Shown: positions 44,779 through 53,362 of the stretch, in pieces
Position numbering within the stretch: the first letter of the stretch is position 1
Layout of the letters: each line of letters opens with the position of its first letter
NCBI GenBank assembly: GCA_049115495.1
Contig: JAGDZV010000011.1
Coordinates: 1 to 64,000, forward strand
Source: JACPUW01 sp049115495
GTDB taxonomy: Bacteria > Bacteroidota > Bacteroidia > CAILMK01 > JACPUW01
Direction of reading: 5' to 3'
DNA length: 64,000 bases
Translations under genes and position numbers: made by a program
Notes under the pieces: generated by a model
What the model was told of the DNA's origin: nothing
What the model saw: the letters and a program-made list of their open reading frames with translations, nothing else
Databases searched by the model: none

Positions 44779-45594
44779 ATGGAGATTTTAGAAATTATAG
44801 GTTACGCCACTGCGCTCTTTATAGGCATATCGCTTGGATTAATTGGTGGCGGCGGATCCATATTAACTGTTCCAATTTTAGTTTATCTAATGGGGGTTGA
44901 AGCTGGAGAATACGCTCCGGCATATTCACTTTTTATTGTTGGAGGTACCGCCTTAATTGGTGGTCTTCAGAAGTATAAACAAGGTTTTGTAGATATCAAA
45001 ACCTTTTTTGTTTTTGGTATACCTGCAATTATTACGGTGTATTTTACCAGGCATAGCTTAGTGCCTTTTTTAAGCGAAAAGGTAAATGCATTGGGTAGCG
45101 ACCCTGTAAACGATCCTTTATGGCCTACAGTAGTTTTAGGCCTATTTGCAACACTTATGGTTTTAGCATCAGTTTCAATGATTAGGGGCCGTAAAGGGGC
45201 AAGCGAAACCGAAGAGCAAGAATTGAAATTTAATTACCCCCTAATACTTATTGAAGGAATTGTAGTAGGAGTAGTTACTGGGCTTGTAGGGGCTGGCGGT
45301 GGATTTTTAATAATACCTGCTTTGGTAAAACTAAGTAAACTAAGTATGAAAAAAGCCGTAGGTACATCGTTATTAATTATTGCTGCAAAGTCACTTTTTG
45401 GATTTATTGGTGATGTTACAAGGTTAGAAATTGACTGGCAAATGTTGTTGATAATTACAGCGTTAGCCGTCGTAGGGATTTTTGTAGGCAACGCATTATC
45501 AAAGAAAATTCCAGGCCACAAACTTAAAACCGGATTTGGTTGGTTTGTACTAATTATGGGGGTATATATTTTAGGAAAAGAATTATTGATATAA
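44779..45594 (+). CDS. TauE/SafE-family sulfite or sulfur-compound exporter
   Basis: 271 residues from ATG 44779, the first ATG after the promoter; a TTG at 44734 would overlap the promoter. About eight membrane spans, with the two family repeats IGISLGLIGGGGSILTVPIL and IVVGVVTGLVGAGGGFLIIP. Members transport sulfite, sulfoacetate or thiosulfate across the inner membrane. Next to a persulfide dioxygenase, which makes sulfite, sulfite export is the likely role (inference). First gene of an operon with the dioxygenase and probably the porin. Confidence 0.9.
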   Translation: MEILEIIGYATALFIGISLGLIGGGGSILTVPILVYLMGVEAGEYAPAYSLFIVGGTALIGGLQKYKQGFVDIKTFFVFGIPAIITVYFTRHSLVPFLSEKVNALGSDPVNDPLWPTVVLGLFATLMVLASVSMIRGRKGASETEEQELKFNYPLILIEGIVVGVVTGLVGAGGGFLIIPALVKLSKLSMKKAVGTSLLIIAAKSLFGFIGDVTRLEIDWQMLLIITALAVVGIFVGNALSKKIPGHKLKTGFGWFVLIMGVYILGKELLI

Positions 45595-45660
45595 TAATTA
45601 TATATAGAACAAATTAATAGGCTGTTTTACATGGTTTAATTAAAAAAAGAAAAAGAAAAG

Positions 45661-47058
45661 ATGAAAGTAGAACAGATTTACACAGGATGTTTGGCACATG
45701 GCGCTTATTACATTGAATCTAATGGCGAAGCGGCCATTATTGATCCGCTTAGAGAAACAAAACCCTATTTAGATAGAGCTGCCAAGTCAGGTGCTAAGAT
45801 CAGATACATCCTTGAAACTCATTTTCATGCCGATTTTGTATCAGGTCACTTAGATCTTTCAAAACAAACGGGCGCTGAGATAGTGTATGGCCCCACGGCA
45901 AATGCAAATTTCCCAATTTTAAGAGCTAACGATAGGCAAATTTTAACCCTAGGTGATGTTACAATAGAGGTACTTCATACACCGGGTCATACCATGGAGT
46001 CTTCTTGCTTCTTATTAAGAGATAATCACGGTAATATTAATTCAGTGTTTACTGGTGATACAGTTTTCTTGGGAGATGTAGGTAGACCCGATCTTGCCGT
46101 AAAAACTGATCTAAGCAAAGAGCAATTGGCTGGTTATTTATTTGATTCTATTCAAGAAAAAATAATGCCTCTGCCTGATCATACAATAGTATACCCAGGA
46201 CATGGTGCAGGCTCAGCTTGTGGTAAAAACATGAGCGACGATACTGTTGATACTTTGGGCCACCAAAAAGCTACCAATTATGCCTTACAGCCAATGAGTA
46301 AAGAAGCATTTGTAGCAGCGGTGCTCGAAGGCCAAACCACACCACCACAGTATTTCCCAAAAAATGCTGTAATGAATAAAATGGGATATGACTCATTTGT
46401 AGATGTGTTAGAAAAAGGACTTACTGCGCTTGATGTAGAATCTTTTGAAGATGCAGCCAATAGAATGGATGCTCTTGTTTTAGATGCCAGACACGAAACC
46501 GAATTTGTAAAAGGGTTTATTCCTAATTCAATTTTTATTGGTATAGATGGCAACTTTGCCCCATGGGTAGGTACGCTAATTCTTGATTTACAACAACCAA
46601 TATTGGTTGTGGCAGATGAAGGTAGAGAAGAAGAAGTAATTACCAGATTATCAAGAGTTGGTTATGACAATGCTGTTGGTTTCTTAAAAGGTGGAATTGA
46701 TGCTTGGAAGGCTGCAGGTAAGGAAATTGATACAATTAAGGCAGTTTCTGCAAAAGAATTCGCAAATCTTGAACATCATCACGGTATAAATGTTTTAGAT
46801 GTAAGAAGAGCAACAGAATACGAAACAGCCCACGTAGAAGGCGCTAGGCTAGTAACTGTTGACCATATTAATGATTATATGAACGATCTTCACAAACACT
46901 CTGAGTATTTTATGTACTGTCAAGGGGGATATCGTTCAACAATTGCCGCTTCAATTTTAAAAGCAAGAGGTTTTGAAGCCCTTGTAAATGTAGAAGGCGG
47001 TTTCGATGCAATTAAAGAAAATCCAGAAGTTAAACTTGAATCTGGAGTAAACGCATAG
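45661..47058 (+). CDS. CstB-like persulfide dioxygenase with two rhodanese domains
   Basis: 465 residues. Metallo-beta-lactamase-fold persulfide dioxygenase about 1-245: THFHADFVSGH (H54, H56, D58, H63), HTPGHT (H110), FTGDTVFLGDVGRPD (D133), YPGHGAGSACG. First rhodanese domain about 255-360 lacks the catalytic Cys (loop VADEGREEE). Second, 365-460, is intact with C420 in YCQGGYRS. This order equals S. aureus CstB, which oxidises low-molecular-weight persulfides to sulfite/thiosulfate. Cytoplasmic. Operates downstream of SQR in this island: sulfide to persulfide to sulfite/thiosulfate. Confidence 0.94.
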   Translation: MKVEQIYTGCLAHGAYYIESNGEAAIIDPLRETKPYLDRAAKSGAKIRYILETHFHADFVSGHLDLSKQTGAEIVYGPTANANFPILRANDRQILTLGDVTIEVLHTPGHTMESSCFLLRDNHGNINSVFTGDTVFLGDVGRPDLAVKTDLSKEQLAGYLFDSIQEKIMPLPDHTIVYPGHGAGSACGKNMSDDTVDTLGHQKATNYALQPMSKEAFVAAVLEGQTTPPQYFPKNAVMNKMGYDSFVDVLEKGLTALDVESFEDAANRMDALVLDARHETEFVKGFIPNSIFIGIDGNFAPWVGTLILDLQQPILVVADEGREEEVITRLSRVGYDNAVGFLKGGIDAWKAAGKEIDTIKAVSAKEFANLEHHHGINVLDVRRATEYETAHVEGARLVTVDHINDYMNDLHKHSEYFMYCQGGYRSTIAASILKARGFEALVNVEGGFDAIKENPEVKLESGVNA

Positions 47059-47102
47059 TCGCAAATGTTGTATTTGCACTAGTTCAATTGGTTTTGGTTG
47101 GT

Positions 47103-47135
47103 GAAAGCCGTCAGCAATGGCGGCTTTCCATTTTT
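47103..47135 (+). terminator. Hairpin between the dioxygenase and porin genes
   Basis: GAAAGCCG (47103-47110) pairs with CGGCTTTC (47121-47128), followed by CATTTTTAAAT. A possible leaky terminator that lowers expression of the porin gene relative to the enzyme. Confidence 0.65.
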
Positions 47136-47163
47136 AAATCACTATTCTCTATTAATTATTAAA

Positions 47164-48585
47164 ATGAAGTTTGGGCACTTACTTTTAGTATTTGTTTTTT
47201 CATGCTCCTTTAGTAACCAAATCTTTGGGCAAGACCATCCGAGATCAGCCCATTGCGATAGCCTCAGAAACGATACATCGGTGCATTGTGCACTTGATTT
47301 TTTTGCTAAAGGCACATTTCACGGACATATTCGTAATTATTTTATGTCTACTATTTCGGCGCATGGTTTATCAGATTTTTATGCCAATGCTGCTGGTGGC
47401 GCATTGGGATACCATTCTGCAAGAATTAAGGGATTTAGCATTGCCTTAAAAGGACAGTTTACCTACAACATTTTTTCAAACGATTTATTGGCTGTTGATC
47501 AACTAGGCGGTAGGGCCAGCAGGTATGAGTTACAGCTATTTGACGTAGTGCATCCGAACAATAGAAATGACCTTGACAGATTAGAAGAACTATATATTGA
47601 CTATTTGGGCGATAGAATTTACGCCAAAGCAGGTAAAATAGATATAGTAACCCCCTTGGTAAACCCGCAAGATGGTAGAATGAAACCATACGCTATTCAT
47701 GGCCTGTGGGTAAGATCAAAGCTAAATGCGAATTGGGTAATGAGCTTAGGAGCCTTTAATAAATTTTCGCCAAGAAGTACAACGCACTGGTATCATTTAA
47801 ATGAGTCTATTGGTATTTATGGCAATGGCTACGCTATAAACGGCAAAAAGGCACGCTACCAAGGCAGGTTGCGCACAAATGGCCTATTGGTAGCAGGAGC
47901 ACATTATCATAATAAGCTATTTAATTTTCAAGGATGGAATTATTATATTGATAATATTTCAAATACCTTTTTTGGCCAGGCACAACTTCATGGTGTTAAA
48001 AAGTATCATGGTCAATTTAAATTGGGGCTTCAGTACCTAAGGCAATGGCAATTGGGTGAAGGCGGAAATTCAGATTCTATCATTTTTCAATACCATAATA
48101 ACCAAGATCAGGTGCATATACTCTCTGGCAGATTGGCATACAGATTTAGGCATTACGTGCTTAGTTTAAATGGACTTCAAGGTTTAGGTAAGGGCCGTTT
48201 CCTTTTTCCCAGAGAGTGGGGTAGGGAGCAGTTTTATGTAACAGTGCCCAGAGGTAGGGTTGAGGGAACAGGTGGAATGCAAGTGCTCATGCTCAAGGCC
48301 CAAGCAAAGCCCCAACTAAAAAATCTCTCGGCCATTAATCTCTCGGCAGGTTATTTTAATTTTCCTGAGCATGATAGATATGATTTAAATAAGTACGGAA
48401 TGCTTTCTCACTATCAATTCACTATTGATATGAGTTACAAGTTTCATCATTTATTAGAAGGCTCAAGTTTAAGGCTGCTTTATATCAATAAATTTACACC
48501 AAACTCTGATGCTTATGAGCCAAGCTTATGGTTCAATAGTTCTCATTTTCAGCAAATTAATGTTGTGTTTAACGTTGTTTTTTAG
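47164..48585 (+). CDS. OprD-like outer-membrane porin
   Basis: 473 residues from ATG 47164. Signal peptide MKFGHLLLVFVFSCSFSNQI then FGQ. Sequence is made of alternating strands of an 18-stranded porin; HGHIRNYFMSTI, RLEELYIDYLGDRIYAKAGK, NPQDGRMKPYAIHGLW are like OprD-family porins. Ends in a terminal aromatic (NVVFNVVF). In this island it may admit thiosulfate, sulfonates or other anions to the periplasm (inference from position only). Confidence 0.8.
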   Translation: MKFGHLLLVFVFSCSFSNQIFGQDHPRSAHCDSLRNDTSVHCALDFFAKGTFHGHIRNYFMSTISAHGLSDFYANAAGGALGYHSARIKGFSIALKGQFTYNIFSNDLLAVDQLGGRASRYELQLFDVVHPNNRNDLDRLEELYIDYLGDRIYAKAGKIDIVTPLVNPQDGRMKPYAIHGLWVRSKLNANWVMSLGAFNKFSPRSTTHWYHLNESIGIYGNGYAINGKKARYQGRLRTNGLLVAGAHYHNKLFNFQGWNYYIDNISNTFFGQAQLHGVKKYHGQFKLGLQYLRQWQLGEGGNSDSIIFQYHNNQDQVHILSGRLAYRFRHYVLSLNGLQGLGKGRFLFPREWGREQFYVTVPRGRVEGTGGMQVLMLKAQAKPQLKNLSAINLSAGYFNFPEHDRYDLNKYGMLSHYQFTIDMSYKFHHLLEGSSLRLLYINKFTPNSDAYEPSLWFNSSHFQQINVVFNVVF

Positions 48586-48609
48586 TCTTTACTATTAAAC
48601 ATAAAATTG

Positions 48610-48676
48610 GTGATAAAAGTCACCTTGTAAGGTGACATCAGTCATCCTTAGCAAGCAGTATTAAAATGTAACTTGC
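48610..48676 (+). promoter_or_regulatory. Tandem Crp/Fnr-type operators and promoter of the SQR gene
   Basis: Two sites, GTGATAAAAGTCAC (48610-48623) and GTGACATCAGTCAT (48632-48645), are 22 bases apart, two helical turns. The right arm of the first and left arm of the second form the palindrome GTCACCTTGTAAGGTGAC (48619-48636). A degenerate -7 box TAACTTGC (48669-48676) starts 37 bases after the proximal site. Confidence 0.7.
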
Positions 48677-48723
48677 GATTCAATTCGGAGGAATAATTAA
48701 TTGAACTATAAAATTTATAAAAA

Positions 48724-49977
48724 ATGCAACATCAAATTGTTATTATTGGGGGCGGAACAGGGGGGCTTATGGTTGCGGCACAACTTCTTAGAGCCAATTC
48801 AAAGCTAGACGTAGCCATTGTTGAACCATCAGATAAGCATGCTTACCAACCTGCTTGGACCCTTGTAGGTGCAGGAACATTTGATTATGATAAAACATTA
48901 AGAGACGAAGCCGATTATATACCAAAAGGTGCCAAATGGATAAAAGACTATGCCGATGAGGTTAACCCTGATAATAATACTGTAAAATTACGTGGAGGAG
49001 AAACAATAACCTACGAATATTTGGTTGCTGCTCCGGGTATTCAAATAGATTTGGATGGAATTCCGGGCCTTAAAGATGCTATGGGGAAAGGAGATGTTTG
49101 CAGCAATTATGTTGATCCAAATTATACGTGGGATGTTATTAAAAACTTCAAAGGAGGAAACGCTGTATTTACACAGCCTACAACACCCATTAAGTGTGGT
49201 GGAGCACCACAAAAAATAGCTTACCTGGCGGCTGATTATTTTAAAAAGAACAAGGTTGATGCACATGTGATTTTTGCAACTCCTGGTTCGGTTATTTTTG
49301 GTGTAAAAGACTTTGCCGACACTTTAATGCAGGTAATATACAGGTACGGAATGCACCTTAAAACATTTTATGCCCCTACAAGAATTGAACCTGATAAAAA
49401 AATAATTCATTTTAGATGGGCAAAGCCAGGTGATAATAATTGTGTAGTTACGGAGCAGGACATTATACATGAGGAAAAAGAAGGTGATCTTGAAATAAAA
49501 ATGCCTTATGATATGCTTCATCTAGCGCCGCCTCAAAGCGCACCAGATTTTATAAAAAGGTCAAAAATCGCCCATCAAGACGGACCAAGTAAAGGCTGGA
49601 TTAATGTAAATGTTAATTCTCTTCAGCACAATGTTTATCCAAATGTTTTTGCATTAGGTGATTCTGCTGCTTTGCCTACAGCAAAAACGGGAGCAGCTAT
49701 TAGAAAACAAGCACCTGTGGTTGTGGCCAACTTGCTACATCATATGCAGAATAACTCAATGAGCGAAAAAGAATATCAAGGTTATTCATCTTGTCCGCTG
49801 GTTACAGGTTATGGTAAAATGGTACTTGCTGAATTTAAATATGGGAACATTCGTGATTCTGATCCTTTACTTAGCAAATTCGTTGATACTTCAAAAGAAA
49901 ATTGGAGTATGTGGGTACTTAAAAAGTACGGGCTCCCGTATTTATATTGGAATCAAATGTTAAGAGGTAAAATGTAG
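48724..49977 (+). CDS. sqr: Sulfide:quinone oxidoreductase, type II (SQOR-like)
   Basis: 417 residues. FAD-binding GGGTGG at 9-14, redox-active C158 in PIKCGGAPQK and C357 in YSSCPLVTGYGK, which correspond in motif to Cys201 and Cys379 of human SQOR; C126 is also present. ALGDSAALPTAKTGAA holds the second FAD contact. It oxidises sulfide to a persulfide or glutathione-type acceptor with reduction of menaquinone at the membrane. Single-gene unit with tandem Crp-type sites upstream and a terminator downstream; supplies the substrate of the CstB-like enzyme. Confidence 0.95.
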   Translation: MQHQIVIIGGGTGGLMVAAQLLRANSKLDVAIVEPSDKHAYQPAWTLVGAGTFDYDKTLRDEADYIPKGAKWIKDYADEVNPDNNTVKLRGGETITYEYLVAAPGIQIDLDGIPGLKDAMGKGDVCSNYVDPNYTWDVIKNFKGGNAVFTQPTTPIKCGGAPQKIAYLAADYFKKNKVDAHVIFATPGSVIFGVKDFADTLMQVIYRYGMHLKTFYAPTRIEPDKKIIHFRWAKPGDNNCVVTEQDIIHEEKEGDLEIKMPYDMLHLAPPQSAPDFIKRSKIAHQDGPSKGWINVNVNSLQHNVYPNVFALGDSAALPTAKTGAAIRKQAPVVVANLLHHMQNNSMSEKEYQGYSSCPLVTGYGKMVLAEFKYGNIRDSDPLLSKFVDTSKENWSMWVLKKYGLPYLYWNQMLRGKM

Positions 49978-50001
49978 CAAGTTTCTGCATGATAAAGAGT
50001 A

Positions 50002-50034
50002 AAAGCCCGGCCCGTTTTAGGTTGGGCTTTGCTA
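50002..50034 (+). terminator. Intrinsic terminator after the SQR gene
   Basis: AAAGCCC (50002-50008) pairs with GGGCTTT (50024-50030), with extra G/C in the loop, followed by GCTATTT. Confidence 0.75.
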
Positions 50035-50050
50035 TTTAATCGATTAAGGT

Positions 50051-50094
50051 ATGACCGAGGTCATCATTTATTTTTAATTGAATTGCAAAATTTG
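50051..50094 (+). promoter_or_regulatory. Crp/Fnr-type operator and -7 element of the YeeE operon
   Basis: ATGACCGAGGTCAT (50051-50064) is a perfect palindrome with N4 spacer of the same RTGAY-N4-RTCAY form. AAAATTTG (50087-50094) is one base off TAnnTTTG and begins exactly 36 bases after the operator's first base. Confidence 0.65.
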
Positions 50095-50113
50095 AATAAC
50101 TAAAATCAATGAG

Positions 50114-50698
50114 ATGTATGAATTATTATTAGAGATACGAGACTTTATAAGCCAGCCATGGCCTTGGTATGTGGGTGGTCCTATGATAGCTTTTGTCATG
50201 TTTCTTTTGTTGTATATGGGGAGAGAGTTTGGGATTTCAGCAAACTTTAGAGTAATGTGTGCCGCAGATGGTGCCGATGAAATGGCTGATTTTTTCAAAT
50301 TTGAATGGGGTAAGCAAGGTTGGAACTTGCTTGTTGCCCTTGGTTCAGTTTTTGGTGGCTATTTAGCAGCAACTTATTTTACACCCAACCAGATTGCGCA
50401 TGTGTCTGAAGCAACTGTGGAGAGTTTAAAAGAACTTAATATGAACTTTGAAGTTGGAGAAGTTCCTTTGGTACCAGATTTCTTTTCATGGGAATCATTA
50501 TTTACTTTAAAGGGGTTTTTAATAATTGTAGTTGGTGGTTTTTTAGTGGGTTTTGGGGCTAGATATGCTGGTGGCTGCACTTCAGGTCATGCAATTAGCG
50601 GAATGTCTGCTCTGCAAGTAGGCTCACTATATGCGCTGGTTGGTTTTTTCATTGGTGGTCTTGCAATGACCTATTTATTATTTCCTTTAATCTTTTAA
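50114..50698 (+). CDS. YeeE/YedE (TsuA)-like thiosulfate transporter, N-terminal half
   Basis: 194 residues, about five membrane spans (20-36, 70-88, 133-150, 160-192 region). Family motif GARYAGGCTSGHAISG with C155, plus C49 in NFRVMCAADG. In the single-chain bacterial TsuA (YeeE) thiosulfate is passed along conserved cysteines near the pore; here the fold is split over two genes. The second half starts 12 bases after this stop. Likely a thiosulfate or sulfide carrier. Confidence 0.9.
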   Translation: MYELLLEIRDFISQPWPWYVGGPMIAFVMFLLLYMGREFGISANFRVMCAADGADEMADFFKFEWGKQGWNLLVALGSVFGGYLAATYFTPNQIAHVSEATVESLKELNMNFEVGEVPLVPDFFSWESLFTLKGFLIIVVGGFLVGFGARYAGGCTSGHAISGMSALQVGSLYALVGFFIGGLAMTYLLFPLIF

Positions 50699-50710
50699 AA
50701 AGTAGCAGTC

Positions 50711-51124
50711 ATGAAAATGTCAAGATTTATAATTATCGGGGTTTTATTAGGAATTACATTATACAAGGCAGAAGCAGTAAGTTGGTTTAGGATTTATGAA
50801 ATGTTTAAGTTTCAAAGCTTTCATATGTACGGTATTATTATAAGCGCTATTGCCTTAGGGATTCTCATTGTTCAAATAATTAAAAGAACTAAAATGAAAT
50901 CAATAGAAGGCGCGGAGATAAAGTTTAATCCTAAAGATACAAATTGGCCTAGATATATAATTGGCGGAATTATTTTTGGATTAGGTTGGGCACTTGCCGG
51001 TATTTGTCCCGGTCCAATGTTTATTTTGCTAGGAAGTGGTTATACCGTACTTATCGTTTTTCTATTGGCTGCCATGACTGGCACCTTTGCCTACGGTTAT
51101 TTCAGAAAAAAGCTCCCGCATTAG
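50711..51124 (+). CDS. YeeE/YedE (TsuA)-like thiosulfate transporter, C-terminal half
   Basis: 137 residues, four membrane spans. Family motif GGIIFGLGWALAGICPGP with C99. Together with the preceding gene it supplies the three-cysteine set expected for a TsuA-like channel, so the two probably form one complex. Ends before a terminator. Confidence 0.9.
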   Translation: MKMSRFIIIGVLLGITLYKAEAVSWFRIYEMFKFQSFHMYGIIISAIALGILIVQIIKRTKMKSIEGAEIKFNPKDTNWPRYIIGGIIFGLGWALAGICPGPMFILLGSGYTVLIVFLLAAMTGTFAYGYFRKKLPH

Positions 51125-51148
51125 AAATTAAAGTTTTAAGGAATATTA

Positions 51149-51181
51149 ATGGGGCTTCAGTTTTGTAGCCCCATTTCTTTT
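51149..51181 (+). terminator. Intrinsic terminator after the YeeE pair
   Basis: ATGGGGCT (51149-51156) pairs with AGCCCCAT (51167-51174), ten-base loop, then TTCTTTTAAA. Confidence 0.8.
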
Positions 51182-51226
51182 AAACCTTCTTACTCTGGTT
51201 TGCCTTTATTTGTACGAAGAATTAGT

Positions 51227-52807
51227 ATGCAGAGAAAATCCGATTATTTGTTGCCATTTCTATTTGCAGTGTTTTTGGCAATAGGAATGATTTTAGGAGC
51301 CAATTTTAATCCTTCGAATGAAGGATTTGGAGCTGATGAATACAGCAAAAAACTTAATCAGGTTCTTGGCTATATTGAGTCGTCTTATGTAGATGATCCA
51401 AACAAAGAAGAGTTAATTGAAGGTGCAATTACTGAGATGCTATCAGAACTTGATCCATATTCTTCATACATATCGGCAAAGGATTTAAGCCACGCAACAG
51501 AGCAGCTTGAAGGCAATTTTGATGGTATTGGGGTTGAATTTAATGTGAGAAACGATACGGTGACCATTTTGCATGTAATTCCCGGTGGACCATCTGAGAA
51601 AGTAGGGCTTTTACCAGGAGACCAAATTATAAATGTAGAAGGCGAAACCATTGCAGGTATTGGAATAAATAACAGCGAAATAATACGTGAACTCAAAGGA
51701 CCTAAAGATACTAAGGTGGCTATTGAGATAAAGAGAAAAACGGAATCAGAGCTGCTTGATTTTGAAATTACTAGAGATAAAATTAAGATTGAAAGCGTTG
51801 TAGCATCTTATATGGCCAATAGCCATACAGGGTATATTAAGGTTACTCGCTTTGCGGGTAATACAAGCAACGATTTTAAAAATTCAATTGAAGATTTAAA
51901 GGCAGAAGGTGCAAAGAGCTTAGTTGTAGACCTAAGAGGAAACCCGGGTGGATACTTGGGCGCAGCAACGTCAATGGTTGATCAATTTCTGAATTCTGGA
52001 GATTTAATAACCTACACCCAAGGCAGATCTAGAAATAGAGAAGATTATGAAGCCACCGGCGATGGCATTTTTAGGCAAGGAAATCTTGTGGTTTTAATAA
52101 ATGAAAACTCGGCTTCGGCCAGTGAGATTTTTTCAGGTGCCATACAAGACCAAGATAGGGGGTTGATTGTTGGCCAAAGATCACATGGAAAGGGTCTGGT
52201 GCAAGAGCCAATCGTTTTAAGAGACGGTTCGCAAATTAGGCTTACAGTGGCACGTTATTATACTCCATCTGGTAGATGTATTCAGCGTCCTTATGATATG
52301 AGCATTGAAAATGGAGCTAATGATAGTACGGCCGAAACCTTTACCACTAAAAAAGGAAGAACCGTGCTTGAAGGGGGCGGAGTGGTTCCTGATATTATTG
52401 TTGAAGAAGACTCTTTGTATAAAAATGGATTTTACCAAGGCGTACTTAGAAAAGGGTTGATCTATGACCTAGCGCTAGGTTATTTTAATACCCACTTAAA
52501 GCAATTGGAATCGAGCTACACCAATTTTGAATCTTATGATCAAGGTTTTGAAGTGCCAGCCATGGTAATTGACAGTAGCAAAAGCGTTTTACGTAAGTCC
52601 GAATTTAATTTTACTGAAGACGAAGCTGACGATGTGAGACTTGAAATAGAAAGCCAGTTTAAGGCTTTAATTGCCAGATATATTTGGGGTGACAATGCCT
52701 TTTACACCATTATGAATAGAAATGATCAAATAATGAAAAAGGCACTTGATGCTATTGAGAATGAAAAGCTAGCCGCTTTTGGTATTAGTTCAAATGCGGA
52801 CCTATAG
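51227..52807 (+). CDS. S41-family C-terminal processing protease (CtpA-like)
   Basis: 526 residues from ATG 51227. N-terminal membrane anchor YLLPFLFAVFLAIGMIL, PDZ domain about 85-170 (GIGVEFNVRNDTVTILHVI, GLLPGDQIINVEG), then the S41 core with SLVVDLRGNPGGYLGAA, catalytic Ser in ENSASASEIFSGAIQD and Lys in RSHGKGLVQE. It processes or degrades periplasmic proteins. A long C-terminal helical extension follows, common in Bacteroidota members. The 3' end overlaps the convergent thioredoxin gene by 23 bases. Confidence 0.95.
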   Translation: MQRKSDYLLPFLFAVFLAIGMILGANFNPSNEGFGADEYSKKLNQVLGYIESSYVDDPNKEELIEGAITEMLSELDPYSSYISAKDLSHATEQLEGNFDGIGVEFNVRNDTVTILHVIPGGPSEKVGLLPGDQIINVEGETIAGIGINNSEIIRELKGPKDTKVAIEIKRKTESELLDFEITRDKIKIESVVASYMANSHTGYIKVTRFAGNTSNDFKNSIEDLKAEGAKSLVVDLRGNPGGYLGAATSMVDQFLNSGDLITYTQGRSRNREDYEATGDGIFRQGNLVVLINENSASASEIFSGAIQDQDRGLIVGQRSHGKGLVQEPIVLRDGSQIRLTVARYYTPSGRCIQRPYDMSIENGANDSTAETFTTKKGRTVLEGGGVVPDIIVEEDSLYKNGFYQGVLRKGLIYDLALGYFNTHLKQLESSYTNFESYDQGFEVPAMVIDSSKSVLRKSEFNFTEDEADDVRLEIESQFKALIARYIWGDNAFYTIMNRNDQIMKKALDAIENEKLAAFGISSNADL

Positions 52808-53093
52808 CTTGCCTAAGCTGTGCAACATTTAAAGCTCCAGACTGTCTCCATACATTTTTGCCGTTCTTAAATAAGATTAAGGTAGGAACACCGCGCACAT
52901 TGTAGGCCTGTGAAGCAGCTTGGTTTTTATCTACGTTTATTTTTATAACTTTTAATTTACCACCGGTTTCTTTAGCATACTCTTGCAGCCACGGACTCAT
53001 CATTTTACATGGTCCGCACCACTCGGCATAAAAATCAACCAAAACAGGCGTGTCTGATTCTTTTAATAATTGACTAAATGATTGCTTTGCCAT
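52785..53093 (-). CDS. trxA: Thioredoxin
   Basis: 102 residues. Thioredoxin fold with active site W25-CGPC at 26-29 (YAEWCGPCK), cis-Pro in RGVPTLILF. Cytoplasmic disulfide reductase. It lacks any signal peptide. Third gene of an operon with a small membrane protein and the CbpA-like co-chaperone. Symbol by family; paralogues may exist elsewhere. Confidence 0.93.
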   Translation of the reverse strand: MAKQSFSQLLKESDTPVLVDFYAEWCGPCKMMSPWLQEYAKETGGKLKVIKINVDKNQAASQAYNVRGVPTLILFKNGKNVWRQSGALNVAQLRQAIGPHLN

Positions 53094-53105
53094 TTCGATT
53101 TTTGT

Positions 53106-53342
53106 TTAAATGTTATAAAAAACAGTTTCTTGTTGAGTTGCTCTGTTAGATTTTACAACGCGTTTTCTCATTCCAAAACCAATAAGACTTAAGCCAATAA
53201 GTAAAAACAAGGCGGCAACAGCATAAGCCAATATTTCTGGGAATACAAAGATAATTACGCTTAAAATAATCATATTTATTCCAGCAAAAAGGCTAATATT
53301 CTTTCCTGCTCGGCCTATTGAATTAAAGTTGAATGTGTTCAT
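53106..53342 (-). CDS. Small membrane protein with two spans
   Basis: 78 residues, with two hydrophobic segments (ISLFAGINMIILSVIIFVFP and VAALFLLIGLSLIGFGM) and a basic C-terminal tail RKRVVKSNRATQQE. Resembles the short DUF-type inner-membrane proteins near chaperone genes. Between the CbpA-like and thioredoxin genes with 12-20 base gaps. Function unknown. Confidence 0.75.
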   Translation of the reverse strand: MNTFNFNSIGRAGKNISLFAGINMIILSVIIFVFPEILAYAVAALFLLIGLSLIGFGMRKRVVKSNRATQQETVFYNI

Positions 53343-53362
53343 GGTATTATGATTTTTAGTGT

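Noticed and set aside
47101..47128. GTGAAAGCCGTCAG before the porin gene as a Crp-type site
   Set aside because: Two positions break the RTGAYnnnnRTCAY pattern and the sequence is better explained as the hairpin GAAAGCCG/CGGCTTTC.
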